Of a stretch of DNA of 44,431 bases, positions 1 to 6,985 are shown in pieces. Position numbers and translations under genes: made by a program. Location of the stretch: assembly GCA_964546355.1 (NCBI GenBank), contig CAZJJM010000001.1, positions 1-44,431 of the forward strand. Reading direction: 5' to 3'. Source of the stretch: JADLDV01 sp964546355 (GTDB lineage Bacteria; Patescibacteriota; Minisyncoccia; Phycocordibacterales; UBA9973). Position 1 is the stretch's first letter. Every line of letters begins with the position of its first letter. The notes beneath the pieces were generated by a model. That model ran no database searches. It worked only from the letters and a program-made list of their open reading frames with translations, and was not told the origin of the DNA.

Positions 1-16
1 GGGACTAGCATATATA

Positions 17-691
17 TTATTTCGTGTGTTTCTTATCTGCTTCAAAAACTTCGCCTCTATAAATCCATACTTTAATACCAATGACACCGTAAGTCAAGTA
101 TGCCTTCTCACGTGCGAAGTCAATATCAGCACGGAATGTTTGAAGCGGGATTGCACCACGCTTGATTTGTTCACTGCGGGCAATTTCTGCACCACCGAGA
201 CGACCTCCGAGAAGGATACGAACTCCTTTTACAGAACGATCTGCAATCACCTTTTCTACCATCTGTTTGAGTACACGACGGAAAGGAAGACGCTTTTCGA
301 GACCTTCTGCAACACTGTACGCCACGATAGTTGCATCTGCGTCAGGATTTGCTACTTCAACGATATCAAGCTTGAAATCTGAAGGAATTGCTACTTTGCC
401 TTTTGCGAGGAGCTTGAGGATGTTTGCTTTGAGTGTTGTAACACCTTCACCATTGCGTCCGATAATCATACCTGGACGTGATGTACGGATGATCACACGC
501 ATAGTCTTCTGGTTGCGTTCTATTTCGACACCTGAAACATAATATCCACGAAGTTTCTTTTGGATATATTCACGGATCAATACATCAGCCTGCAAGAGAC
601 TCTTGTACTTTCCTTGACTAGCAAACCAGCGAGACTTCCAGTCTCGGAGGACAACTAATCTATGTGCATATGGGTGGACGTTTTTTGACAT
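17..691 (-). CDS. rpsC: 30S ribosomal protein S3 (uS3)
   Basis: Small-subunit protein of the 30S head, near the mRNA entry channel. The 224 residues cover the whole family: an N-terminal KH domain with the GRNGEG loop at about residues 78-83, then the C-terminal domain with the conserved run RILLGGRLGGAEIARSE around 158-174. The ATG start follows the L22 stop by 19 nt, so the two are co-transcribed. There is no Shine-Dalgarno motif before the start. It is the last gene of the S19-L22-S3 transcription unit visible here; L16 and L29 would be expected beyond the window edge. Identification is secure. Confidence 0.98.
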   Translation of the reverse strand: MSKNVHPYAHRLVVLRDWKSRWFASQGKYKSLLQADVLIREYIQKKLRGYYVSGVEIERNQKTMRVIIRTSRPGMIIGRNGEGVTTLKANILKLLAKGKVAIPSDFKLDIVEVANPDADATIVAYSVAEGLEKRLPFRRVLKQMVEKVIADRSVKGVRILLGGRLGGAEIARSEQIKRGAIPLQTFRADIDFAREKAYLTYGVIGIKVWIYRGEVFEADKKHTK

Positions 692-710
692 AAAATCTTA
701 GATAATCGGA

Positions 711-1139
711 TTACTTGGTTGTTGTTTTCTTTACAGTGGTCTTTTTTGCAACAGGAGCTTTTTTCTTGGTCTTTTCTGTTACAGCTTCTGCCTTTACAGA
801 TTTTTCCTTTTTTGGAGCCATGATTGCGAGTTCGACGATCACATGACTGGTACGCTTGTTGATACGATATGCACTTCCTCGAGCACGTGGCATCATACGC
901 TTCATGATAAGACCTTTATCAACACGAACGTTTTTGACGATAAGTGTTTCAGGTGCAAATCCTTGCACGCCAGCATTTGCGACCGCACTCATGAGGAGTA
1001 CTTTGATCGGAAGTGATGAACGCTTCGCAAGGAAAGAAAGCTGTACTTCTGCGTCAGCGATCTTCTTGCCCTTGATCAAATCCGCTACAAGGCGAACTTT
1101 TCGAGGAGACTGTCTGTAATTGTTGAGACTTGCTTTCAT
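711..1139 (-). CDS. rplV: 50S ribosomal protein L22 (uL22) with Lys-rich tail
   Basis: Large-subunit protein that lines the peptide exit tunnel. The core (residues 1-108) has the family signature SPRKVRLVADLIKGK near the start and the beta-hairpin region KRMMPRARGSAYRINKRTSH at 80-99. Residues 109-142 form a Lys/Thr/Ala-rich tail that is longer than the usual ~110-residue protein; low-complexity basic tails are common in ribosomal proteins and probably bind rRNA. The start lies 24 nt after the S19 stop. No Shine-Dalgarno motif is seen. Confidence 0.97.
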   Translation of the reverse strand: MKASLNNYRQSPRKVRLVADLIKGKKIADAEVQLSFLAKRSSLPIKVLLMSAVANAGVQGFAPETLIVKNVRVDKGLIMKRMMPRARGSAYRINKRTSHVIVELAIMAPKKEKSVKAEAVTEKTKKKAPVAKKTTVKKTTTK

Positions 1140-1163
1140 AATGATGTAATAAGATAGGGTGGA

Positions 1164-1511
1164 CTATTTTTTCTTAGTGTCAGTTGTTGAAGATTTTGCG
1201 GCTTTTGCAGCTGAGATTTCAGCTTCTTTCTTCTTTTGCTCTAGTTCTTTTTGCATTTTACCTCCATGACGGATGAATTTCTTCGTAGGAGAGAATTCGC
1301 CAAGACGGTGACCGACCATGTCTTCAGTAACAAGTACTTCAAGGTGTGATTTGCCATTGTGCACGCCAAACATGAATCCAATCATTTCTGGAGAGATTTG
1401 TGACGCACGTGCCCATGTCTTAATAAGCCCTGTTTCTATAGGCTTTTTTCCTTTGATTTTTGCCAAAAGGCGTTCATCAACATATGGTCCTTTTTTGAGT
1501 GATCTTGTCAT
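1164..1511 (-). CDS. rpsS: 30S ribosomal protein S19 (uS19) with charged tail
   Basis: Binds 16S rRNA in the 30S head together with S13. The core is typical: TRSLKKGPYVDERLL at the N-terminus, then HNGKSH and GHRLGEFSPTKKFIRHGGK (about 51-85). Residues 87-115 are a Lys/Glu/Ala-rich extension. It is the first gene of its own transcription unit: a good sigma70-type promoter lies about 110 nt upstream, and the gene is separated from L2 by dgkA, a terminator and a hairpin element. In most bacteria S19 directly follows L2. Confidence 0.97.
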   Translation of the reverse strand: MTRSLKKGPYVDERLLAKIKGKKPIETGLIKTWARASQISPEMIGFMFGVHNGKSHLEVLVTEDMVGHRLGEFSPTKKFIRHGGKMQKELEQKKKEAEISAAKAAKSSTTDTKKK

Positions 1512-1557
1512 CCTGTTTTTTAGAGAAAGTCCGCGATGCGAACTATATTACACTGAG

Positions 1558-1579
1558 GTGCCTTCTGTGTAGAAGACAC
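1558..1579 (-). promoter_or_regulatory. Hairpin in the S19 leader
   Basis: A 9-bp stem with one G-U pair (GUGUCUUCU / AGAAGGCAC) and an ACAC tetraloop, about 46 nt upstream of the S19 ATG. It is not followed by a U-run, so it is not a terminator. It may be a protein-binding or translational control element of the S19-L22-S3 mRNA; the function is unknown. Confidence 0.4.
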
Positions 1580-1593
1580 TAACTGCACTAATT

Positions 1594-1616
1594 AAAAAAG
1601 CCCAAGTGAGCTCAGG
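1594..1616 (-). promoter_or_regulatory. Hairpin plus U-run at the 5' end of the S19 mRNA
   Basis: Read on the minus strand, a 6-bp stem (CCUGAG with CUUGGG, two G-U pairs, CUCA loop) is followed directly by CUUUUUU. It begins at or very near the predicted transcription start of the S19-L22-S3 unit, so it could be a 5'-end stabiliser, an early attenuator, or a weak terminator for read-through from dgkA. Confidence 0.45.
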
Positions 1617-1619
1617 TCT

Positions 1620-1647
1620 ATAGTATCAAAATTAAAAATAAAGTCAA
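1620..1647 (-). promoter_or_regulatory. Promoter of the S19-L22-S3 unit
   Basis: On the minus strand TTGACT (1642-1647), a 16-bp spacer, then TACTAT (1620-1625). The predicted start is near 1613, giving a leader of about 100 nt. It explains how S19-L22-S3 is expressed despite the terminator after L2. Confidence 0.7.
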
Positions 1648-1670
1648 CTAAATAGACTAGGCGCTACTTG

Positions 1671-1685
1671 TCCGCCTTGGGCGGA
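1671..1685. repeat. Short GC-rich palindrome TCCGCCTTGGGCGGA
   Basis: Six-bp arms around a 3-nt loop, much more GC-rich than its surroundings. It resembles the scattered palindromic units of many genomes, but only this one copy is visible in the window, so its status as a dispersed repeat is not shown. Confidence 0.35.
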
Positions 1686-1728
1686 GGCATTAATTATGGG
1701 AAAAATAGTATGTTAAAGCCAATTCTCC

Positions 1729-1902
1729 ATACTTTTTCAAAAAAGTATACAAAAACCTTCTCGCGGTATTCATACAGACATACTCACGAAACTCATTCAT
1801 TTCTAAAACTATAAACTCGCTGAGTACAGCTCAAACAGTATAGTTTTTCCTTTAGAACAAAATGATTCGCTTGTTCGTATAGGTCTGTATGAATAATGCG
1901 AA
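1729..1902 (+). repeat. Long hairpin element, copy A
   Basis: Structured non-coding element. It starts with the palindrome ATACTTTTT..AAAAAGTAT (1729-1748), followed by a long imperfect stem: ATTCATACAGAC (1768-1779) pairs with 1883-1894, TCGC pairs with GCGA outside it, several bulged helices lie inside, and AAAACTAT (1805-1812) pairs with 1840-1847. The apical loop carries TAAACTC (1812-1818) and TCAAACAGTA (1831-1840) around a mini-hairpin GCTG-AGTA-CAGC. It ends with ATAATGCGAA (1893-1902) and is followed by a terminator. All these blocks recur in the same order in copy B (26833-26980, minus) although the stems differ. It could be a small RNA or a non-autonomous mobile element. Confidence 0.6.
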
Positions 1903-1911
1903 CAACCATAC

Positions 1912-1939
1912 AAAAACCGACCGCTTGGTCGGTTTTTTT
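1912..1939. terminator. Two-way intrinsic terminator after dgkA / element A
   Basis: Stem ACCGACC-GCTT-GGTCGGT flanked by A-run and T-run. On the minus strand it lies 65 nt after the dgkA stop; on the plus strand it directly follows hairpin element A, where its T7 run is strongest. Confidence 0.8.
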
Positions 1940-2004
1940 AATGTAAGTCTACAGCAATAATCTGTATACAAATCATAGCAAATAGTATAGAAGATTATTC
2001 TTAG

Positions 2005-2379
2005 CTAAAATATATACGGCACAAACACAAACAAGCCAATCGCACATGCAACGAATACTGAGATGAGTACTGCGGCCGCAGCCACATCCTTGGTATCACG
2101 TGCAAAAGGATGAAAGTCAGGAGAGGTTAGATTGATATCTATTTCAATAGCAGTATTGAATGCTTCTGCAATAAGCACCATGCCGATAGCAATACAGAGT
2201 GCAATCCAATCTATACGAGAGATATGATAATACAGTCCTAATACAATCACCATGCCTCCTACGCACGCATGGAGGACAGCATTGGGCTGTGTACGGAAGA
2301 AAAGTCCCATACCTCGAAATGCATACGAGAAACTCTTTGCACGGGCACGTAAGGTATATCGCTCTACATCTTTTTTCAT
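2005..2379 (-). CDS. dgkA: Diacylglycerol/undecaprenol kinase (DgkA family)
   Basis: Small integral-membrane lipid kinase that phosphorylates diacylglycerol or undecaprenol using ATP; in wall-building bacteria it feeds the undecaprenyl-phosphate carrier pool. The 124 residues show three hydrophobic segments (about 37-53, 57-75, 98-118), the signature EAFNTAIE at 72-79 and RDTKDVAAAAVLI at 94-106, all conserved in the family. Substrate choice cannot be read from sequence. It sits unusually inside the S10 ribosomal operon, behind the L2 terminator, with its own extended -10 box (TGATATACT) whose position puts the start of transcription at the ATG. Confidence 0.93.
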   Translation of the reverse strand: MKKDVERYTLRARAKSFSYAFRGMGLFFRTQPNAVLHACVGGMVIVLGLYYHISRIDWIALCIAIGMVLIAEAFNTAIEIDINLTSPDFHPFARDTKDVAAAAVLISVFVACAIGLFVFVPYIF

Positions 2380-2385
2380 AGTGAA

Positions 2386-2394
2386 AGTATATCA
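2386..2394 (-). promoter_or_regulatory. Extended -10 promoter of dgkA, leaderless
   Basis: Minus strand TGATATACT (TATACT at 2386-2391) followed by exactly six bases and then the ATG at 2379, so the A of the start codon is the predicted +1. There is no room for a ribosome binding site. Confidence 0.7.
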
Positions 2395-2401
2395 TGCATA
2401 T

Positions 2402-2432
2402 AAAAAACCCACACAATTTGTGTGGGTTTTTT
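2402..2432. terminator. Terminator after L2
   Basis: A-run, CCCACACAA / TTGTGTGGG stem (2408-2426), T-run. It lies 10-41 nt after the L2 stop and ends the EF-Tu to L2 transcription unit, separating it from dgkA. Confidence 0.88.
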
Positions 2433-2442
2433 ATGAGAGATA

Positions 2443-3294
2443 CTACTTGCCCTTTCGTGTCTTGCCGACTTTTCGACGAGACACGATGAAGACGTTTGAG
2501 TATTTCTTTGGAGTACGAGTCTTCTGACCCTTGCCGGTTGGCTTACCCCACATGCTTTTCGCACGTCGGAGACCACGACCTTGTCGTCCTTCACCTCCAC
2601 CGTGAGGGTGATCAACTGGGTTCATGGCAGTACCACGAACGGTTGGGCGAATACCCTTCCATCGTGAACGTCCTGCTTTACCGAAGTTTACAAGTTTGTA
2701 TTCTTCGTTTGAAACAGTACCGATACATGCCCAGCAGTTCTCTGACACCTTACGGATTTCAGATGACGGCATTTTCAAGTTCGTGTATCCATCAGCATTC
2801 GCCACAACTTGTGCGAATATACCTGCAGAACGAGCAATTTTTGCTCCACCCTTTGGTTTTACTTCTACGTTGTACACGAATGTACCAACTGGAAGCAAAC
2901 GAAGAGGAAGACGATTACCCGGTGTTGCAGTTGCTTTGTCTGAAACGATGAATGAATCACCGACACGGAGTGTCTTTGGTGTTAGCACATAGCGCTTCTC
3001 ACCGTCAGCGTACGATACAAGAGAGATGAATGATGATCGGTTTGGATCATATTCAATCGTCTGAATCTTTGCTGGGATTTCGAATTTGTTGTAAGAAAAG
3101 TCAACATCACGATAGAGACGCTTGTGACCTCCGCCTTTGTGGCGAGTCGTAATACGTCCTTGGTTGTTGCGACCCACACTACGCTTCACACCTCGTGTAA
3201 GCGGTTTGTATGGTTCTGACACAGTCAATACGTTTTTGTACGTATTGGTCGTCATATTTCTTCGTGATGGACTTGTTGGTTTATATGATTTCAT
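2443..3294 (-). CDS. rplB: 50S ribosomal protein L2 (uL2)
   Basis: Large-subunit protein needed for subunit joining and peptidyl-transferase centre assembly. The 283 residues include the N-terminal MKSYKPTSPSRRNMT, the central GRNNQGRITTRHKGGGHKR, and the hallmark MNPVDHPHGGGEGRQGRG near the C-terminus, whose His is close to the catalytic centre in other ribosomes, followed by the basic tail. It follows L23 by 88 nt and is the last gene before an intrinsic terminator. No Shine-Dalgarno motif. Confidence 0.98.
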   Translation of the reverse strand: MKSYKPTSPSRRNMTTNTYKNVLTVSEPYKPLTRGVKRSVGRNNQGRITTRHKGGGHKRLYRDVDFSYNKFEIPAKIQTIEYDPNRSSFISLVSYADGEKRYVLTPKTLRVGDSFIVSDKATATPGNRLPLRLLPVGTFVYNVEVKPKGGAKIARSAGIFAQVVANADGYTNLKMPSSEIRKVSENCWACIGTVSNEEYKLVNFGKAGRSRWKGIRPTVRGTAMNPVDHPHGGGEGRQGRGLRRAKSMWGKPTGKGQKTRTPKKYSNVFIVSRRKVGKTRKGK

Positions 3295-3382
3295 GTAAGT
3301 AATGCTTTTTCGAATAAGGCTTTCTCGAAAAATGAATAATGATTCTGTGCGAGTGCCTACCTCGTATCAGATGCTACAAATA

Positions 3383-3727
3383 TTATGCAGCAAGATCTAT
3401 CGTGTCGCCTTTTTTGAGGAACACCATAGCTTTTTTACTACCAGATTTTGTTCCTATTTTTCCTCGAACGAATACCATTCGTGGCTTGGTGACTACAGTT
3501 GTAATCTTCACAGGAACAACATCGTACTTCAACATGATCGCTTTTGCAATCTCTGTCTTAGTCGCATCGCGTGCCACATCAAATGTGAACGCGTTCTTTT
3601 CTGTCATAACAGAAGCCTTTTCGGTTACACGTGGTCCGATCAAAATATCACGGGTAAGTGTGTACTTCTTGGCAGTTGCTGTTTTTGAGGCAGAAGAATC
3701 TTTTTTTGTTTTCTTTAAGAGTGCCAT
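3383..3727 (-). CDS. rplW: 50S ribosomal protein L23 (uL23)
   Basis: Protein at the peptide exit, the docking site for trigger factor and SRP. The 114 residues begin with a Lys/Ser/Thr-rich extension of about 20 residues, then the core from YTLTRDILIGPRVTEKA, with KAIMLKYDVVPVKITTVVTKPR. The family motif for rRNA binding appears late as VRGKIGTKSGSKKAMVFL. It lies 12 nt after the L4 stop and is clearly co-transcribed with it. Trigger factor is encoded elsewhere in the window (37179). Confidence 0.95.
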   Translation of the reverse strand: MALLKKTKKDSSASKTATAKKYTLTRDILIGPRVTEKASVMTEKNAFTFDVARDATKTEIAKAIMLKYDVVPVKITTVVTKPRMVFVRGKIGTKSGSKKAMVFLKKGDTIDLAA

Positions 3728-3739
3728 ATAGGTGTTACA

Positions 3740-4417
3740 CTACGCGCGCTTTTTTGTGGCCATACGGCTTTCCAAAAATGCGAGACTTGCGGTTGGGTTG
3801 GTAATAATAAGATATTTATATCGCAATACATCCACCGGGTTGATATCTTTGACGAGATCAACTGCAACTTGTGGGAGATTACGAAAACTCTTTTCGACAG
3901 TGTCATTCTTTGTATCAAGAACAAGGTGCGCCATAGTCTTCTTCGCAGAAGCAAGGCGATCAAATCCTTTGATTGATGAGAGTGCTTGGAGAACAGTATG
4001 TGCGTTTTTTGTTTTTGTTTCAGCAATATCAAGTGTATCCACGAAGAGTACTTCACCATGACGCATTTTCTCAGCAAGAGCAACATAGAGAGCTTTGACA
4101 CGCATCTTTTTGTTAATTTTCTTACTGTAATCTTTGTCATTACGAGGTCCGTGTGTGACACCTCCGCCCACCCAAATCGGTGAACGAGATGATCCATGAC
4201 GAGCGCGGCCAGTACCCTTTTGTTTCCATGGCTTCTTACCACCTCCAGCGACTTCACTTCGATCTTTCGTATGAGCAATCGGTGTACGCTTGTTGGCTTC
4301 CATAGACACCACTACTTGGTGTACAAGATCTGCATTCCACTTCTCTCCGAAGATTGATTCTGGGAGTGAGAGAGTACTCACTTCTTTTCCTTTTTGGTTG
4401 TATACTTTTGTTTCCAT
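3740..4417 (-). CDS. rplD: 50S ribosomal protein L4 (uL4)
   Basis: Exit-tunnel protein; in several bacteria also a repressor of its own S10 operon. I chose the ATG at 4417 (225 residues, METKVYNQKGKEV...) because the longer frame begins with a TTG inside the L3 gene. Family marks: ANKRTPIAHTKDRSEVAGGG then KPWKQKGTGRARHGS (the tunnel loop), and VDTLDI further on. The start lies 10 nt after the L3 stop. An AAGG lies 14 nt upstream of the ATG, too far for a normal ribosome binding site. Confidence 0.96.
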   Translation of the reverse strand: METKVYNQKGKEVSTLSLPESIFGEKWNADLVHQVVVSMEANKRTPIAHTKDRSEVAGGGKKPWKQKGTGRARHGSSRSPIWVGGGVTHGPRNDKDYSKKINKKMRVKALYVALAEKMRHGEVLFVDTLDIAETKTKNAHTVLQALSSIKGFDRLASAKKTMAHLVLDTKNDTVEKSFRNLPQVAVDLVKDINPVDVLRYKYLIITNPTASLAFLESRMATKKRA

Positions 4418-4427
4418 AGTGTAATTC

Positions 4428-5039
4428 TTATCCTTGTATTTCAAGTACAGTACCGCGTCGACCTGGGACAGCTCCCTTAATAAGGAGGCGGTTGTTAACT
4501 GCATCAATGTGCACGACTTTTAGATTTTTTACAGAAACGAGGTCAGTACCCATGCGACCCGCCATACGCATACCTTTTGGTACACGAGTACGGAGACCAC
4601 CACCGATAGAACCTGGCTTACGTTCTGAGTGCTTACGACCGTGAGATCGTTTGTCACCAGCAAATCCATGACGCTTCACCACACCTTGAAATCCTTTACC
4701 TTTTGATACACCAATCACACGGACTGTGTCTCCTGCAGTAAATGTATCAACAGTAACACTATCACCTACAGCAAGTGTCGGCATGTCACCTTTGATACGG
4801 ATTTCTTTCAATGTTTTAAATGCACCAAGGTCTTTCAAGTGACCAAGAACGGCCTTTGAAAGACGTTCTTTTTTTTGAGTACCAAAACCAACTTGTACAG
4901 CTGTATAGCCGTCTCGTTCTTCGGTTTTGATTTGAGTCACTGTAATAGGACTCGCTGTTACCACAGTTACAGGAACGACTTCGCCGTTCTCCATAAAATA
5001 CTGGGTCATATGTTGTTTTGTTCCTAGGATAAATTTCAT
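4428..5039 (-). CDS. rplC: 50S ribosomal protein L3 (uL3)
   Basis: Early-assembly large-subunit protein. I chose the ATG at 5039 (203 residues, MKFILGTKQHMTQYF) over an upstream GTG at 5078 that would lie inside a perfect-looking hairpin. Family marks: VTVVTASPITVTQIKT near the N-terminus, and the GKGFQGVVKRHGFAGDKRSHG segment with SIGGGLRTRVPKGMRMAGRMG. A 34-nt palindrome ends 17 nt upstream of the ATG, suggesting control of this part of the operon. Confidence 0.97.
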   Translation of the reverse strand: MKFILGTKQHMTQYFMENGEVVPVTVVTASPITVTQIKTEERDGYTAVQVGFGTQKKERLSKAVLGHLKDLGAFKTLKEIRIKGDMPTLAVGDSVTVDTFTAGDTVRVIGVSKGKGFQGVVKRHGFAGDKRSHGRKHSERKPGSIGGGLRTRVPKGMRMAGRMGTDLVSVKNLKVVHIDAVNNRLLIKGAVPGRRGTVLEIQG

Positions 5040-5056
5040 GTTCGGGAACGCAAGAG

Positions 5057-5090
5057 GAGACCAACGAAATGTATACACTTCGTCGGTCTC
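5057..5090 (-). promoter_or_regulatory. 34-nt leader hairpin before L3
   Basis: Inverted repeat reading GAGACC..GGTCTC at its ends, perfectly self-complementary on RNA when two G-U positions per arm are allowed (at least 13 bp, UGUAUACA at the tip). No U-run follows, so it is not a terminator. It sits between S10 and L3, 17 nt before the L3 start. It may be a binding site for a regulatory ribosomal protein, an RNase site, or a translational control hairpin. Confidence 0.6.
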
Positions 5091-5149
5091 ATTGCATCAA
5101 TAAATAATTGATAGAGTCACTATCTGGTATTCCAATGAATACAGAACTC

Positions 5150-5506
5150 TTAGAGCATTTTCACATCAATCTCAACTCCTGAAGGGAGACTGAGGTTGGT
5201 GAGAGCTTCAATGGTCTTCGGTGACGGATTCAAGATATCGATCACACGCTTATGCGTGCGAATCTCAAATTGTTCTCGTGAATTTTTGTACACGAAAGAT
5301 GCGCGATTAACGGTATATTTCTTAATCTCTGTTGGAAGCGGGATAGGACCGATCACGGTCGCATCATGACGAAGTGCGGTATCAATGATTTGTTTCACTG
5401 AGGCATCGAGAATTTTATTCTCATATGCACGTACACGTATTCGCAATTTTACTACTCCATCAGTAGACTGAGATTTTTTTGATACTTTCGCTTTTGTCGT
5501 AGTCAT
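5150..5506 (-). CDS. rpsJ: 30S ribosomal protein S10 (uS10)
   Basis: 30S head protein, also the NusE antitermination factor that pairs with NusB and contacts NusG. I chose the ATG at 5506 (118 residues); the frame can be extended 4 codons to a TTG. The first ~18 residues are a Lys/Ser/Thr-rich extension, then the family core KLRIRVRAYENKILD, GPIPLPTEIKKYTVNRAS and the C-terminal SLPSGVEIDVKML. It follows EF-Tu by 51 nt that fold into a 25-nt hairpin. Confidence 0.97.
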   Translation of the reverse strand: MTTTKAKVSKKSQSTDGVVKLRIRVRAYENKILDASVKQIIDTALRHDATVIGPIPLPTEIKKYTVNRASFVYKNSREQFEIRTHKRVIDILNPSPKTIEALTNLSLPSGVEIDVKML

Positions 5507-5522
5507 ATCAATGTTCAAGGGA

Positions 5523-5547
5523 TGAAAGTCGCACTGTGCGTCTTTCA
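5523..5547 (-). promoter_or_regulatory. Hairpin between EF-Tu and S10
   Basis: TGAAAG and CTTTCA arms with an inner CGCA/TGCG helix and a single mismatch between them, 25 nt in all, placed 16 nt before the S10 ATG. No U-run on the minus strand. Likely an mRNA processing or regulatory hairpin inside the tuf-rpsJ message. Confidence 0.55.
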
Positions 5548-5557
5548 GTTCTTTGGT

Positions 5558-6754
5558 TTAAGCAATAATTTTTGTTACCACTCCAGCACCAACAGTCTTA
5601 CCTCCTTCACGGATAGCAAAACGTGTCTGGTCTTCAAGAGCAATAGGAGAAACGAGTTTTACTGTAAGTTTTACAGTATCACCTGGCATAACCATTTCTA
5701 CTCCTGCTGGAAGTGTCGCTTCACCTGTTACGTCTGTTGTACGAACGTAGAATTGAGGCTTGTATCCAGTAAAGAATGGTGTGTGACGACCTCCTTCTTC
5801 CTTTTTAAGGATGTACACTTCACATTCAAAGTCTGTGTGTGGAGTTACTGATCCTGCTTTTGCAAGCACTTGTCCACGAGTAAGATCTTCTTTCTTTACA
5901 CCACGGAGAAGGATACCAGCGTTGTCGCCTGCCATTCCTTCTTTCAATTGCTTGTTGAACATTTCGATACCAGTAACAGTAGTCTTTTGTGTATCTTTAA
6001 GACCAACGATTTCGATTTCTTCACCAACTTTTACGATACCACGTTCGATTTTACCAGTTACCACAGTTCCACGACCTTCGATAGAAAAGATATCTTCGAT
6101 AGGCATAAGGAAAGGTTTTTCTGTATCACGAACAGGTTCTGGGATGTATGTATCGAGTGCGTTTGCAAGTTCGAGTACTTTTGCTGCCCATGGATCATTG
6201 TTATCTGCTGATTCGAGAGCTTTGAGACCTGAACCACGGATAATTGGACAATTCTTATCAAAGCCTTGTTTTTCAAGGATTTCTCGGATTTCTTCTTCAA
6301 CGAGTTCGATCATATCTTGATCTTCAACCATGTCGCATTTGTTCAAGAACACCACGATCTTTGGAACACCAACTTGTTTTGCAAGAAGGATGTGTTCACG
6401 AGTTTGTGGCATTGCACCGTCTGTCGCTGCAACCACAATGATTGCACCGTCCATTTGCGCAGCACCAGTAATCATGTTTTTGATGTAGTCAGCGTGACCT
6501 GGAGCATCAATGTGTGCATAGTGACGAGTTGGTGTTTCGTATTCTGAGTGAGAAAGCGAAATGGTAATACCACGAGCTTTTTCTTCAGGAGCTTTGTCGA
6601 TATCACCAACACCTTTTGTTTGTGCTGAGTATCCATTACCTTGACGGTTAAGTACAGTCAAAATAGCCGCTGTAAGAGTAGTCTTACCGTGGTCAACGTG
6701 ACCGATTGTTCCCACGTTTACGTGAGGTTTTGTACGATTGAATTCTGCTGCCAT
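5558..6754 (-). CDS. tuf: Elongation factor Tu
   Basis: GTPase that delivers aminoacyl-tRNA to the ribosomal A site. The ATG at 6754 gives MAAEFNRTKPHVNVGTIGHVD and 398 residues, the normal family length; the 58 further in-frame codons upstream encode an implausible peptide through the leader. G-domain motifs: GHVDHGKT (18-25), DAPGHADY (the usual Cys is Ala), NKCDMV. Domains II and III follow, ending GAGVVTKIIA. It has a sigma70-type promoter 140 nt upstream and a leader hairpin, and heads the tuf-S10-L3-L4-L23-L2 unit. Confidence 0.99.
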   Translation of the reverse strand: MAAEFNRTKPHVNVGTIGHVDHGKTTLTAAILTVLNRQGNGYSAQTKGVGDIDKAPEEKARGITISLSHSEYETPTRHYAHIDAPGHADYIKNMITGAAQMDGAIIVVAATDGAMPQTREHILLAKQVGVPKIVVFLNKCDMVEDQDMIELVEEEIREILEKQGFDKNCPIIRGSGLKALESADNNDPWAAKVLELANALDTYIPEPVRDTEKPFLMPIEDIFSIEGRGTVVTGKIERGIVKVGEEIEIVGLKDTQKTTVTGIEMFNKQLKEGMAGDNAGILLRGVKKEDLTRGQVLAKAGSVTPHTDFECEVYILKKEEGGRHTPFFTGYKPQFYVRTTDVTGEATLPAGVEMVMPGDTVKLTVKLVSPIALEDQTRFAIREGGKTVGAGVVTKIIA

Positions 6755-6835
6755 ATAATATGTATGAGCATTGTATGGTGTATTACGAGCAAAAATGCTT
6801 ATATTACAACATAAATTACTAATTTCTAATAAGAA

Positions 6836-6855
6836 TACTTGTTCGAAAACAAGTA
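6836..6855 (-). promoter_or_regulatory. UUCG-capped hairpin in the tuf leader
   Basis: Minus strand TACTTGTT-TTCG-AACAAGTA, a perfect 8-bp stem with a UUCG loop, about 30 nt after the predicted tuf transcription start and 80 nt before its ATG. No U-run follows. Probably a stabilising or regulatory leader hairpin. Confidence 0.55.
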
Positions 6856-6892
6856 TGAAACAAAAACAAAACGCATTACTGCGAATAGAGTT

Positions 6893-6922
6893 ATCGTACC
6901 AAATATATGGACACCTTGTCAA
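6893..6922 (-). promoter_or_regulatory. tuf promoter
   Basis: Minus strand TTGACA (6917-6922, consensus), 18-bp spacer, TACGAT (6893-6898). Predicted start near 6886 leaves a leader of about 130 nt. Confidence 0.75.
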
Positions 6923-6955
6923 ATACATCCACTGTGTACATACTCACTACAGAAT

Positions 6956-6985
6956 AAAAAAACACGAGATATCTCGTGTTTTTTT
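6956..6985 (-). terminator. Terminator of the S74 surface protein gene
   Basis: Perfect palindrome with A7 / ACACGAGATATCTCGTGT / T7. The stop codon of the surface protein gene (6984-6986) lies in its arm. It lies just upstream of the tuf promoter. Confidence 0.85.

Larger units (their letters stand above)
1512..2004. other. 493-nt gene-free region between S19 and dgkA
   Basis: No plausible coding sequence. From left to right it contains the S19 leader with two hairpins, the S19 promoter (minus), a 15-nt palindrome TCCGCCTTGGGCGGA (1671-1685), the long hairpin element A (1729-1902, plus orientation) and a strong two-way terminator (1912-1939). The interruption splits the S10 operon. Confidence 0.8.

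Noticed and set aside
26..382. Long ORFs opposite the ribosomal genes
   Set aside because: Antisense shadows of rpsC and others; Cys-rich nonsense composition, no start context.
1729..1902. Hairpin element A as an integron attC site or classic insertion sequence
   Set aside because: No RYYYAAC/GTTRRRY core pair, no integrase or transposase in the window, no target duplication seen.
4418..4507. Upstream TTG start for L4
   Set aside because: Would overlap L3 by 80 nt with a peptide unlike L4.
5040..5078. Upstream GTG start for L3
   Set aside because: Would lie inside the leader palindrome and adds residues absent from L3; ATG at 5039 fits.
6755..6928. In-frame extension of EF-Tu by 58 codons
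   Set aside because: Runs through the leader hairpin and promoter, encodes a Cys/Phe-rich peptide unlike any EF-Tu; the ATG at 6754 gives the exact family N-terminus.
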